This document shows positions 26,406 through 37,812 of a stretch of 64,000 bases of DNA, one piece after another. A program made the position numbers and the translations under genes. The stretch covers positions 16,412,501 to 16,476,500 of the forward strand of contig NC_068970.1 in the NCBI RefSeq assembly GCF_016808095.1, read 5' to 3'. This stretch comes from Vigna angularis. Taxonomy: Eukaryota; Streptophyta; Magnoliopsida; Fabales; Fabaceae. The stretch's first letter is position 1; every line of letters begins with the position of its first letter. The notes beneath the pieces are model-generated. The model was not told where the DNA came from, did not search any database, and saw only the letters and a program-made list of their open reading frames with translations.

Positions 26406-27475
26406 TTTGATGTTGATGTTGTTGTTGAAGCTGTTGAAACTGAGATTATGAATCTGAAATGTGTTGGTTGGATAAGGTAATTTGAGAGTGACAATGGCGG
26501 GTGATTAAATAAATTAATAATATCAGTAATATAAGAAAAAGAAACAAAACATTTTTTTATAAAAGAATATAAATAAAATAGTTTCAATTATAATTTTGTC
26601 CGTAAAATTTGAAATGACTTTCTTAGTGCTTAAATTATTTTTTGTAATAAAATATATTTTACTTATTTAAATTTAGTAATAATACTTTTAAAGTTTTGAA
26701 AGAGAAAAACAGTTTTAAAAATCTGAGAAAGTAATAAAAAATAAAATGGGACAAGGATTATCCTAAAGAATAAGACTAAAATCCTAAATAAAAACCAAAT
26801 TATTCTTATTAAAGCATAATTAAGAGAAATAGATGAAATGGGATGAGAATTGGATCACAAGAGATACAAAATTGTTGTTTCCTTGGCTTGCCGACATGGA
26901 TGAGTGGAAGTGAGAGATTCAACGTCATGAAATGAAAGTCAAAGGCCACCTTTGATGATAGACTCCTCACGTGAGATTAGATTTCATAATTTCTCGTATC
27001 ACAAATAAAAATATCAACGGTCAAGATAAATTGTGCAAAAATAAAAATGAAAGAAAGGGATAGATAAAAAAGGAAAGAGGGGAATTAAATGCAACTATGT
27101 AATAAAAATTTAAAGGTAACGGTATCCGTGTTGGTTATGTGCCAACTAACTCTAAAAGGTTGTTTCGCCGTCAATTATTTCACAATTTCAGAAATCATTG
27201 TTGAAGAGTTCTAGACATTTTTTTAAAAAATTCACAAATATATAAATATTTCATATTGGATATTATAAAAAATTTCTGTTATCGCATAAAGATTTTTTTT
27301 CTTATATAATATCCTATATTATGTGAATAAAAGAATATGTATATAATTATTATAATATCATCATCATATATGTCAGATTTATTTATTAATTCTTCTATAA
27401 ACAATAACGTCCTAATATATTTATGACCGTACTACAATTAAGTCTCGGTTACACCAACATTTTCACTAATATTAT
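26406..27475. other. EndoU promoter side and intergenic
   Basis: Upstream region of the EndoU gene, which reads leftward from 26405. It is AT-rich with no other gene or clear repeat. Confidence 0.5.
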
Positions 27476-27484
27476 TTAAAAGTA

Positions 27485-28524
27485 GGTTTAATTACTTGAT
27501 TTTCACTTTAGTTGAAACTTTTTAAATTAGTTTTTGTTTAAAAATTATTGTATTTTTTTAAGTTTCAATTGTATTTTAATTTTTGAAAAATATTTTTTTA
27601 GCAAAAATTATTACACCTGTACGTGGTTTTCACTTATCAATATTAATATCAAATGTTATTATTTTATTTAAATTTAATTTTTAAATATATTTCTTTAAAT
27701 TAATTTAATTTTACTTTTTAAAAATTGAACAATAATGTCTCTTTCTAAATTGTGATAAAATTTATTATTTATATAAATGTTATATAAATATTGTTAACAT
27801 ATTTAAGTATATTATTAACAATGTTTTGATAATCATATTTCTTTTACAGGATTAAAATTAATTAAATATAAATATTTTTACAGAAAAAGTAAGTAATAAA
27901 AAGCATGGTTAACATTAATAATATAAAATAATGTAATATATTAAAAAATGGTTTTTAATAAGATTAAAACTAACTAAATATAAATATTTTAAGATTAAAA
28001 TTATATTAAATATAAATATTTTTACAAAAAAAATTAATTAAATATAAATATTTTATTATTAAAACTAATTAAATATAAAGTTTTTATAAAAAAAAGTAAT
28101 AAAAAATATAATTATTGTTAATATGTAATATGTTAAAAATTTATTTTTAATTAAAAGCACTATTATAACATTTATATAAATAATAAATTATATCTAAAAA
28201 GAATAATATTACATCATTTTAAAAGATAAATTAATTTAAAAAGACATATTTAATAACTAAATTCAAATTAAATCAATAATATTTAACATTGATATTAACA
28301 CCTAAGTGTTATATCAACAACCTGACACATGATAAACAATAAAAATAACTTATTGAGATGTAACATGCCGTTAATATCATTAATGTCTTTTTTAAAATTT
28401 AATTGAGACATTTTTTTAAAAAAATAGAATACAATTAAATTTTTTTTACAAAAAATAAAACACCATCAAAAGTTTTTAAAAAACTAATATCTACTCCAAA
28501 CATGTAAAAATAAGTAATTAAACC
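27485..28524. mobile_element. MULE-like AT-rich element (1040 bp), diverged
   Basis: Inverted ends GGTTTAATTACTT (27485) and AAGTAATTAAACC (to 28524), with further imperfect pairing inward. The flanking 9-mers TTAAAAGTA and CTAAAAATA agree at 7 of 9 positions, consistent with an old 9-bp target duplication. The interior is extremely AT-rich, with repeated AATTAAATATAAATATTTT motifs and no coding capacity. Confidence 0.5.
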
Positions 28525-28533
28525 CTAAAAATA

Positions 28534-30379
28534 TTACATAAACGTTGATTAGAGTAACCTAATATTACTTTTAAATGTATTTATTGTAGGTAAAACGAAC
28601 GCTACCATTAATAAATTATTTTATAAATTGTTTTATGTATTGAAATTTATTATATGTAAATTAATTATTATTTTTTTGTATTAGTGTGGGTAGTGGGACC
28701 CACGGTAATAGTGTTGGTTTCAGTACCTGCACAAACACTTGTGGCTTCCATATGTGAATGGTGGATTTTTACTTACTCAAAGTGGAACACTGATCATGAT
28801 TAGTACCAACCTTTCTTTGTTTGCGGGATTTTTTGGAGAAAGCTATTTATCCTTTTTCTGGTAGGGATTAAAGATAACTTGTATGTTTATAATGATAGTC
28901 ATATTAAAAATAATTAAGTTGACAATAATAATAATAAATAATAATAATATACTATTATTATGGTTGGATGTAAATTTTACCATTCTAATATTTATTTTGC
29001 TTCTTATGAGTATCAAAATTATATTTAATTTTTGTGCATGTGGAGTAGTGGATAGACCTTTACATCTATTTTTACTTGTTGAAATAGTTATTAAGTACTT
29101 TTTTATAAATAAAAAAAGTAAAATTAATACGATATTATAAAAAGTTTAATATAAAAAGAATATACTTCTTCTTTTTATTGTGAAATAAAAATTATAATTG
29201 CATAAGTTTTAAAATAAAGTAATGTTCTAATAAGAAAATTCAGTGAGAGTATTACATTAAGTTAAAGCACTTGTTAATGTGCGTGTTCATATTTGTTTCA
29301 ATAAATTTAGGGTCAATTTATACACTTTTACATAGTTAATCTAATTTTTTCAATGGGTACTTGGATGTCAAGGCATAAGAGATTATGAAACTTAATCTCT
29401 TATCATTTTATTGGTGTTATGATCTTAATCATCCATGTATATTTTGGATTTATTTCATGTTTACAAATCCTTGGAAATCATATTCCAATACAATATGATA
29501 GAATTAGGACAATATCCAAACTCTCCCAGATGTTAATCTCTCGATGAGATCATGTTTGTTAACTTATTAATAAGTTTAACAAATCATGCAAGTAATAGTT
29601 CAAAAAGTTTAAATATCATTTTTCAAAAAATTTACATGTGTTTAGCAAACGTGTACTTTTTACTAATTTAGATTAAGAATATAAACATTGTTTAATTCAA
29701 ATTTCACATTATGATAATTCTAAATTCAATGCATGTAAATTGCCAATTTAAGCTTAAGTTAAATGATTAGGGAAAAGGTTCACATATAGGTTTCATGAAC
29801 TCAACTCAATGCAAAGACTTTAATCAATATATATTTCCATCATAACCCAAATATTTACACCACAAGACACTCTGATTCCTCAAAGAAAAGTTTTAAACCT
29901 CAATGTTAAAATACTAATTCCTCATATATTACACAAAATTAGATTAAGAATGTGTTTAGAATAATCAATAGAATTTTATCTAAGTTTTAAAGTATTTTCT
30001 CATGTTTAAATACCACAAAATAACATAGATAATCAATCGTGCACATCGAGCACGAGAAAAAAACACAAGAGTCATGAAAAAAATTATACTGCAAAGAGAA
30101 GACTATATTAAGATATATGACATTCAACCCTGATAAATAGGGAAGCTAGCTATTCATACACATGAGGAGTACAAAAATTGGTAAAAGAAAGTGGTGGACA
30201 AGTTTCCTCTACCCAACATTTGGTCTTTAGTCAAATTTCTTCTACAAAAAAACTCCAACTTTTCTTCCAAAACTCGACTTTTAAACATCCACCAAAAAGT
30301 AGCTTATTGTTAGGAAAGGGTAGGACTCACTGGGTGAGAGGTTACTGGAAATGCGTTCTTAAACCTTTTTAAAACTTCC
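28534..30379. other. Intergenic, nothing recognised
   Basis: AT-rich sequence. The frames 28883-29140 and 30178-30372 have no recognisable product. A less AT-rich patch near 28685-28860 is unexplained. Confidence 0.45.
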
Positions 30380-30734
30380 TATTGGAGATCTCATATCAAC
30401 TCGAGATAAGGTGAGTCTATAGTATATAAATGAGTGCAAATTTTACCTTACAAGTTGATTTTGAATGTTGAGTTATGTTTAAAATTCATTTCTTAACATT
30501 GTATTAAAGTTATGGTTAAAATTTATCTTAACGAGATTTGTTGTTTATTGAGTCTATCATGTCATTTGTTATCGAATCATCCATTAATATCCAATTCCAT
30601 GCTTGAGATGTATATACTTTGGTCTAAAGGGAGTGTTGGAGATCTCTCATTAACTTGAGATAAGACGATATTATATAAATGTGTTAAGGCCAATTTTTTA
30701 GAATCAAGTTAGACTTTAAATTCACTATTTAGAA
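30380..30734 (+). mobile_element. TRIM (terminal-repeat retrotransposon in miniature), 355 bp
   Basis: 5' LTR 30380-30498 (TATTGGAGATCTCATATCAA .. CTTAACA), then a decayed primer-binding site (TTGTATTAAAG, normally TGGTATCAGAG, complementary to initiator tRNA-Met). A short internal part ends in a purine tract AAAGGGAG just before the 3' LTR 30634-30734 (TGTTGGAGATCTC). The flanks are CTTCC (30375-30379) and CTTCC (30735-30739), a 5-bp target duplication. No coding capacity, as expected for TRIMs. A related LTR lies at 50996-51116. Confidence 0.8.
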
Positions 30735-30854
30735 CTTCCATTTTTTGACAAAATAATTCAACAAGGTACTTGTTTAACTCTATATTTGTCTTTGTGTCAT
30801 GCACTTTTTTTTTTCTTTTCATGAAAAGATTTAGGATTTAAATATTTTCTTTGA

Positions 30855-30855
<1 letters not shown>

Positions 30856-30895
<40 letters not shown>
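30856..30895. repeat. (AT)n microsatellite
   Basis: 40 bp of pure TA repeat. Confidence 0.95.
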
Positions 30896-30898
<3 letters not shown>

Positions 30899-31651
30899 AT
30901 TACACTTATCAATATTGTACTTAAAGGATAATCAAATATGCAAGTATAATAACTAAATAAACAAGAAGTGTTTTATTGATTTAAAACGCAATGAGTATAA
31001 GAAGGAAGATAAGGATAAGATGAATATCTACATACTCTTCTATGCCCATGTACTTAATTTTAAAATATTGAATATTACACAAATATGTTCAATCAATTTT
31101 GATATTATTACCAAAATATAAATACAATTATAAGGACGATAAATGTGCATTGTTTTGACACATATCATTGACTAAACAAGCTACAAAGATCTTAATATTT
31201 TGATAAATAATTTTTAGAATCTTTATATTCTAAAATATTAATATGGTTAAATTTAGAATGTTCAATGAAAAATACATGTAATACAAATGAGCGTAAAATT
31301 ATTATGATTAAGATAAATATAATGGTCAAAATTCTTTACTAACACTAAAGTGATCAAAACATTGAAAATATGTAAAACAGAAACTCTCCTAAACTAAGAT
31401 ATAATTAGTAAGGGATGATAGAATGTTAATATAATAAATAAATGATGCACATAAGAAGTCAGTGAAATAATGTACAATTAATTGTATGGTCTATTAAAAA
31501 AAAAGTAGTCATTTGAAAATATATCAAGATAAGATACAAATTCGAAAAATATATTGTCATGAGGGAACTTAATATTTTAAGAATTGTGTGTTGTACAGAC
31601 AAAAATTTTCATGGCAATGTTTGCCATAGTAAGAACGGAATCCATGGTCTT

Positions 31652-31731
<80 letters not shown>
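31652..31731. repeat. Compound (CA)n(TA)n microsatellite
   Basis: A short CA run passes directly into about 65 bp of TA repeat. Confidence 0.95.
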
Positions 31732-31734
<3 letters not shown>

Positions 31735-32544
31735 GTGTCTTCATGAGTTTGTTATTTATTTCAATAACAAGATCACATATTGTATACATTATTGATTTGT
31801 GTTTTTTTTCAACATGTGGAAAGATTTTAGTCTAAAGTTTTTTTTTAAAATTTTATTATTTATTATTTTTTTATAAATTTATAGAATAGTGTTGTGAAGT
31901 ACGTTTTAAAATTTATTTTTTAGACATTATTTCATATTTATATATATAGTTTTTTATTTAATGTCTATGTTTTTTTAATTTAAATTTTTTGTTATTTTAA
32001 AAAGAAAATAGATATATTATTTTTAATTTTAAATTAGTATTTATATTTAATATAATTTGTGAAATTAAAAATAATAAAATTGTACAAAATAATAGTTAAA
32101 AAGGTTTGCTATCTAAAATAAATAAATTTAGTGAAGTGATATACTGTTTTCTTTCGAATAATGATATACTCTAAAAAAAACTACTAAATTAAGTTTTTTT
32201 AACTATTTATTTTAATTTAATTATTTAATATTTAATTATCTAAAAAAATACTAAATTATTTATCTATTTATTTTAATATTTAAAAGTGATTTTGATATTA
32301 AAGTCAAATAACCTTTGAATGGTATAATCCAAGAACTATTTTTTTCCTTACAGATTTTTAACATTTGGAAATTATTTTTTATTTTCAGATTGTGTAAAGT
32401 GAAAGTGAAAAATAAATTATAAATTATATGATTCAGAATTTATTTTTAACTTCTAAATTATATTATTAAAATTAAAAAAGAGAAAAACAAAATCTTTTAT
32501 ATTTAGGGAAGCTGCTGAAAGTGGTCTGAGAAAAACTTGAATTG

Positions 32545-32580
32545 GATCAAGCCCAATGAGAGAGCGAGTAGCCCAAACCG
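32545..32580 (+). promoter_or_regulatory. GCCCA repeats in the promoter of the zinc-finger gene
   Basis: Two GCCCA cores (AAGCCCAATG and TAGCCCAAAC) lie about 175-200 bp upstream of the ATG at 32752, resembling site II or telo-box-linked promoter motifs. Motif-based only. Confidence 0.3.
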
Positions 32581-32751
32581 AAATCCTTACCAAAAATAAA
32601 AAGTGTCTCACCTTCTCCTCTCTTTCCCTGGCCATTTGTTTTTAACTTTTTATTATTCAGTTCAGTTTGAGGGTTCCAATTTTCATTTTCAATTTCTATT
32701 TCAATTTCAAATTCGCGCGAAGAAAGTTGAAGGTGGGTGTTACCGTATTCT

Positions 32752-35700
32752 ATGGCGGCACCCAACAGCAACAACAACGCGACGCCGAAGCCCGGAACCC
32801 TAGGCGTTGGTGTAATCCCTACTCCGCCTAAGTCTCAACGCGGCCACAACAAGCCCAAGTGCAAACAGTGTGGCAATGTCGCTCGTTCAAGGTGTCCCTA
32901 TGAATGTTGCAAGAGATGCTGTTCTAGAAATCAAAATCCTTGCCACATCCATGGTCCGTTCTATTTCTTTCTCAAAATACATACACACAAAGCAAACTTT
33001 TCAGCTTTTGTTCGCTACCCTAAATTGTCACTATCCCTCTATGTGTGCTGCTTTGTGCTGTCTATGATTGATTTACTAATTTAAATGGCTTTGCGTTTTG
33101 TTATTGTATGTTATGATCTCACCTCTAATCTATTTGTTCAACAAGGGGAGAAGCGCTGTTAAGGGGAAGGAATTTGTCGTTAGCTTATCATTTCAGTTAG
33201 TTCAGAAAAATTAGGGTTTTATTTTTCCCTGTTGTAGTGCTTTCCCGCTGATTAGCCTTTTAGCCAGTTCCTAATTTGCTTTACTCTTTATTTTGTTTGG
33301 TCCTTTGTTGTTGTTGTTGACGACTTGTTATAGTTATGCATGCCTTAGATTAATGACGAACATAACCATTAAACTATGCATTCAGTGTTATCGACAAAGC
33401 TGAGTTCAGTTTTGTACTTTTACGTTATTTGTACTATAACCAAGGTATTAAATTGCAGTTGTGGTTTTGCCACGATCCTCAACATTGCCAAAATTGTAGG
33501 CAAAAGTGGCTGCAATTGCGGTTGTTGTGAGCCCCAAAACCTTGATGCCGTGGCTAAAATAATATGTTTATATAACGCAGTTAGTTCATAATTGGAAAGA
33601 TGTCTTCAAACGCTAATTATCAATCTTTGGTAGTGTAGTTGTCAACCATGTGTTATAGAGCTGTTATGGAGAGTTATTGGCCTTTTGTGGCACGCTTTGC
33701 GCCCGGTTTTTGGACTAAGAAGTGTTGATTTTCCTTGTAGTTTTGTAGTGAGGTAGATATGTTCTGCAGCTTGGAGCGAAGCAACCTCTTTGACCCTTGG
33801 TTGCTTATCCAAGATTTGGGGTTCCATTCCCAGCTTGGGCAAGGAGTCACGACTAGGGAGATCACTTTACCTAATAATTGGAAGACTGGTGAGAAGGTGA
33901 ATTAGTCAGATGCTAAATAGAAGCCTGAAATACCTTCTGATTACCAAAAGTTTTTTTTTTCTGCCCTAGTTTTGGTTGTGGAAGCAAGGGGTGTTCACGG
34001 GTTGGGAAGGATTTGAGCAAATCCATTACCCGACCCACTAAAAAACTATCGGTTGGTTGAGTTTCTGCATTGGGTTAAGATCTTGAAAAACTCATTTTTT
34101 TTGTTAAATGTTGTAATTTTTGAGTATCAAAACAATTAAAAAATAACACCATCTTTACGAAAGTTAATTCAAGGGTTTTTGTATTAATCGTGTATCTACT
34201 ATGATTTGTGCAATTGACAATATGATTTGTGCAATATCATTCAAGTGGCTGTTGATGCAAATTGGAAGCTGACTTGTTTGATGCTTCAGTCACTGCTAAA
34301 TCGTAGGAATCATGGTTTTGTGGCTGAATTGCACTGTTCTACCATAACTGAGTCAGGCCATGCGTGACCAGATTCTGAAAACCCTAATTAGTAGAAAAGA
34401 GAGGGAATTGGCTGATTCTTTCCCAAATTCCCTCCAATCAGACCCAGGGTACCCCTTTCTTCTTGTGTGACTCTTGCCTTTTTATGCTCTACTATTTATT
34501 GTTCCCCTCATTGTGCTCTGTACGTTTCTATTTTTTTTCCACAATAATTTACTATGGGTTGTGATCATATTATGCCACTGTATCTGTTTTGAGAAAATAC
34601 TTTTTTACTTTTGGTGTGTTTCTTAATGATGAAAGGCCCCTAAATTTGTCTTTTTATGTCTTTGTTAGTGGTATACGCCTCCGTATTTTATTATAAATAA
34701 TGTATTTTACAATTCATGATACAGTTCAGTTATTGAATCAGAAAAAAGACCTTCCGATTCACAATTAGAATCTTGATTCATATTGGAGTATTATTCACTT
34801 TGCACACGAATGATTAACCATAAATGCCCCCTTATTTTTGAAGCAAGATTACCTTATAGCTATGAAGCACGAATACTCTTAAATAGTCTATGTACCTGTA
34901 TTAGGTATTCGTAGTTGTTGGGTAATGGCTACACACATTATACTCAATACCAAAGGTGGAAATAGGCCGAACTAGGCCAAGTTTTGGTAGTCTTGAGTTT
35001 GGCTTTTGTTTAATAAAAAGTTTGAGCATGTTCGAAAACCTCCTTTGTTATAGTAAGATCTTTAAGAGTGTAGTAGGCTTAATGTATTGTTGGCCTAAAT
35101 ATGTCTATTAGTAATTACAATTTTCTTATATTATCATGCAATATATGCTTAAATATGTTAAATGTAATATAACATAATAAATTACTTGTTTAAAAATGTG
35201 TTTTGTATTAAGGCCCTTAATCAAGGTATAAATAAATTCATCTTTCGGTAATCTTATAAATTTGACCTTTTATGTAGGTTAACACGCTTAACAATTTAAA
35301 GATAGATAATATATGCTTTTAATAATTATAACCAATTTAATATTATAATAATACTTACAATTTAACTTGTATTTACTTAAATAGGCTGATCTATTAGGTC
35401 TAATTTTTTAATGGCATAAGATCTGTTCATACTTCACTCTATCTTTTTTTTTGTTCAATGTTCACTATTATGTCCACAAATTTCTGTTTATGTTTCTGTT
35501 CAATTCGTGATTTCAATACTCTCGAATTTTCTTTTATTTATTTACTAATTGTAAAATATGAATGTCTTTAATTCCCGGTATTTTTAAATTTTCAAACATT
35601 TTTATATCTGTAGTATATAGTTTTTGTATCTTATATTTTTATATCTATAATAGTTTTTGTATCTTCCTTATAATTTTGCTTTAGGAGCTATCCTGCTATT

Positions 35701-37812
35701 TGATATTCCCCTATAGCATTATCAAGGCTTTCTGTTACACACTGCTCTCTCATAACCTTGAGGGAACTTTTCCATAAACGTTAGCCAACATTATGAAAAA
35801 TATATCTGGCTCAGTGTGTCTGTTATTGGAAGAACTACCCCATAGAAGTTAGCCGAAATTTTGATATTTTTCTGTATAGTACATAATTTTTTCTCTAATT
35901 TTAGTGTAACTTGTAGCAGTGCAAGTTAATATCCTATTTTTTCTATCTCTCTTTCTGTTCCTGTACCAATGTGTATACCCACATTCAGATTTTGTGGGGG
36001 AACGTAAATATTGCTCAACTCTTACCACTAATAATTCCCGTGTTCTCAAAATCTACAGTTGAGTTCAGAGTTCGTACCATAATTTAAGTGTAACTTGTAG
36101 TGGTGCTAGTTGATCCCCTTCGGTGTTTCCTGGTTTAGAAATTTTATTGTACCTCTGTCCTGTATCAATATTCCAGTACTCACATGTGTTCATACTTCAC
36201 AGCTTTAATGGAGCTGTACCCTTAAGAATTGGTGAGGGGGGTTTAGGTGTACATTGATTTTCAAGCAGCCGTAAAAAGGAGACGTAAAATAAGAAAATCA
36301 TTAAAAAAAGATGATTGTTCTGTCATTCTAATCCAAAGATTGAAATTATCTTGTTAAGTTTATGCTTTTGTTTCATATTTCCCCTAATTAAGATCCTGAC
36401 AGTTTTTTTTATTTTCCTGATCGTTAACTCTGATTTCTTATGCTGAATGCAGTGTTAAAAGCTAATTCGACTTTTCCCGACAAGTCACCCTCATCTGGTA
36501 GCTCTCCACATGATCACCAACCCTTAGAACCTCCTCAATCAACGTAAGTTATAAGCACCAGCACCCTACATGTGCACTGCCTAAATTTTTAGTTTATATT
36601 TTCAACTTGTTGGTGGGATTCACTGGAAATATGTTTAATATATTTTAAGAAGAGTCTAGTTCTTTACTTTTTTCCCCCTCTTTTGAAGCCAGGCTAAGCT
36701 AAGAAGTTGACTGCTTACAATTTTCTGATATTTTACCTCACAGGAATGGCTCAATATTTTGTGTTCCTTTTTTTGCGTTATGTTGTTATATTTTATCACT
36801 TTCTTAAGGCAGTACTTTTCTTGAACTTCTAAGTGACTTGTTAATTCAATTATACAACCAGCACTTAAATCTTCTTTCGAATTATTCTATTCCCCCTGAG
36901 GAGAGGATTTTGTTTTGCCTTTTATTTCAGAAGTGCAGGAAGAGTTGCATCACTTAGACAACTTTCAAATAGTTTTGCTCAGTTCAATAATTTACACCTT
37001 TCACTTCGTTCGAAAAAGCCATTGACTAGAAAGGTTTACCATACTTAACTATGCTTGGTTTAGTTGTATTATGATTTTGGTGAGCTGTATGTTGTGTGAA
37101 AATAATATCAATGTGATGATTACAGGATGCTGTAGCTATCAACGAATGGAGATTTGCCAAGTTAAAAGAATACAAGGAACGGAATATTGAAGTGGAAAAT
37201 GAAGCTTTTGACCGATACATGCAGAATGTAGATTTACTGGAAGAAGTATTAGCAGTGAAGTCGTTGGATGACGATGTATCGTCTGCATTGGATGCTAATC
37301 CTAGTCCAATGGAGAGCAATGAGACAATGATCCCAGGGCTAAAATTGCAGCTAAGATCAAACTCTATGAGAAGTGATGGTTTGAGAACGAGAATACAACA
37401 AATCGTAGATGAGGGATTAAAGAAGCTTGAGAGAAGTGCTGTAGATGGTGACATGGATGAATCAATTGATGAAGAAGGCAATAAAGCTTCAAAAAGGGGA
37501 AAGGGGATGGAAAGGTTATCAGCTATAAGTGATCTTATGGATAAGATCAATAAAGCCCGAAGTGAGGAGGATTTGAAGTCGTGCTTAGAGATGAAGTCCC
37601 AACTCTTCAATTTGGACGAAGGATCTTGCGTGATAGATGATCTTAAAGACAATGAAATTATTGAGAATCAAACTGCTGAAAGTGAGGTGGTACCACCAAA
37701 AGAATTGGATTATTCTTTACCGAAATTTGTTACCACCGCCGAAATTGATCAAGAAACTCTCAACACCATAGACAAACACTTTTCTTCCCTTGAGGATGTA
37801 GAGCAGTTGTGA
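32752..37812 (+). CDS. Protein with N-terminal SHI-like Cys-rich zinc finger, function unknown
   Basis: Four exons, 32752-32953, 36453-36543, 36931-37033 and 37126-37812, encode 360 residues; intron 1 is 3.5 kb. I chose the ATG at 32752 because it opens an Asn/Pro-rich leader and has no in-frame upstream ATG. Residues 37-67 hold Cys37, 40, 48, 52, 53, 56, 57, 64 and His67, as in KCKQCGNVARSRC and CCKRCCSR. This spacing is close to the SHI/STY/LRP1 zinc-binding motif (CX2CX7C...CX2C...CXXH). The rest (about 130-360) is acidic, charged and likely helical, without the IGGH domain of true SHI factors. It is therefore a distinct, conserved-looking plant protein. A nucleic-acid or protein-binding role is inference. 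Confidence 0.85.
33985..34080 (+). mobile_element. hAT-like terminal fragment in intron 1 of the zinc-finger gene
   Basis: GGGGTGTTCACGGGTTGGG followed by ACCCGACCCACT resembles the terminal and subterminal sequence of plant hAT elements. The opposite end and an 8-bp target duplication were not found. Confidence 0.3.

Larger units (their letters stand above)
30740..32451. other. Intergenic AT-rich with two TA microsatellites
   Basis: No gene seen. It contains (AT)n at 30856-30895 and a compound repeat at 31652-31731. The rest is AT-rich filler. Confidence 0.5.

Noticed and set aside
33440..33545. AAATTGCAGTTGTGG-type sequence resembling intron sequence near 3425-3520
   Set aside because: Looks like a shared legume MITE fragment, but similarity by eye is short and no ends could be set.
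37026..37652. 208-residue minus-strand frame
   Set aside because: Antisense shadow of the last exon of the zinc-finger gene.
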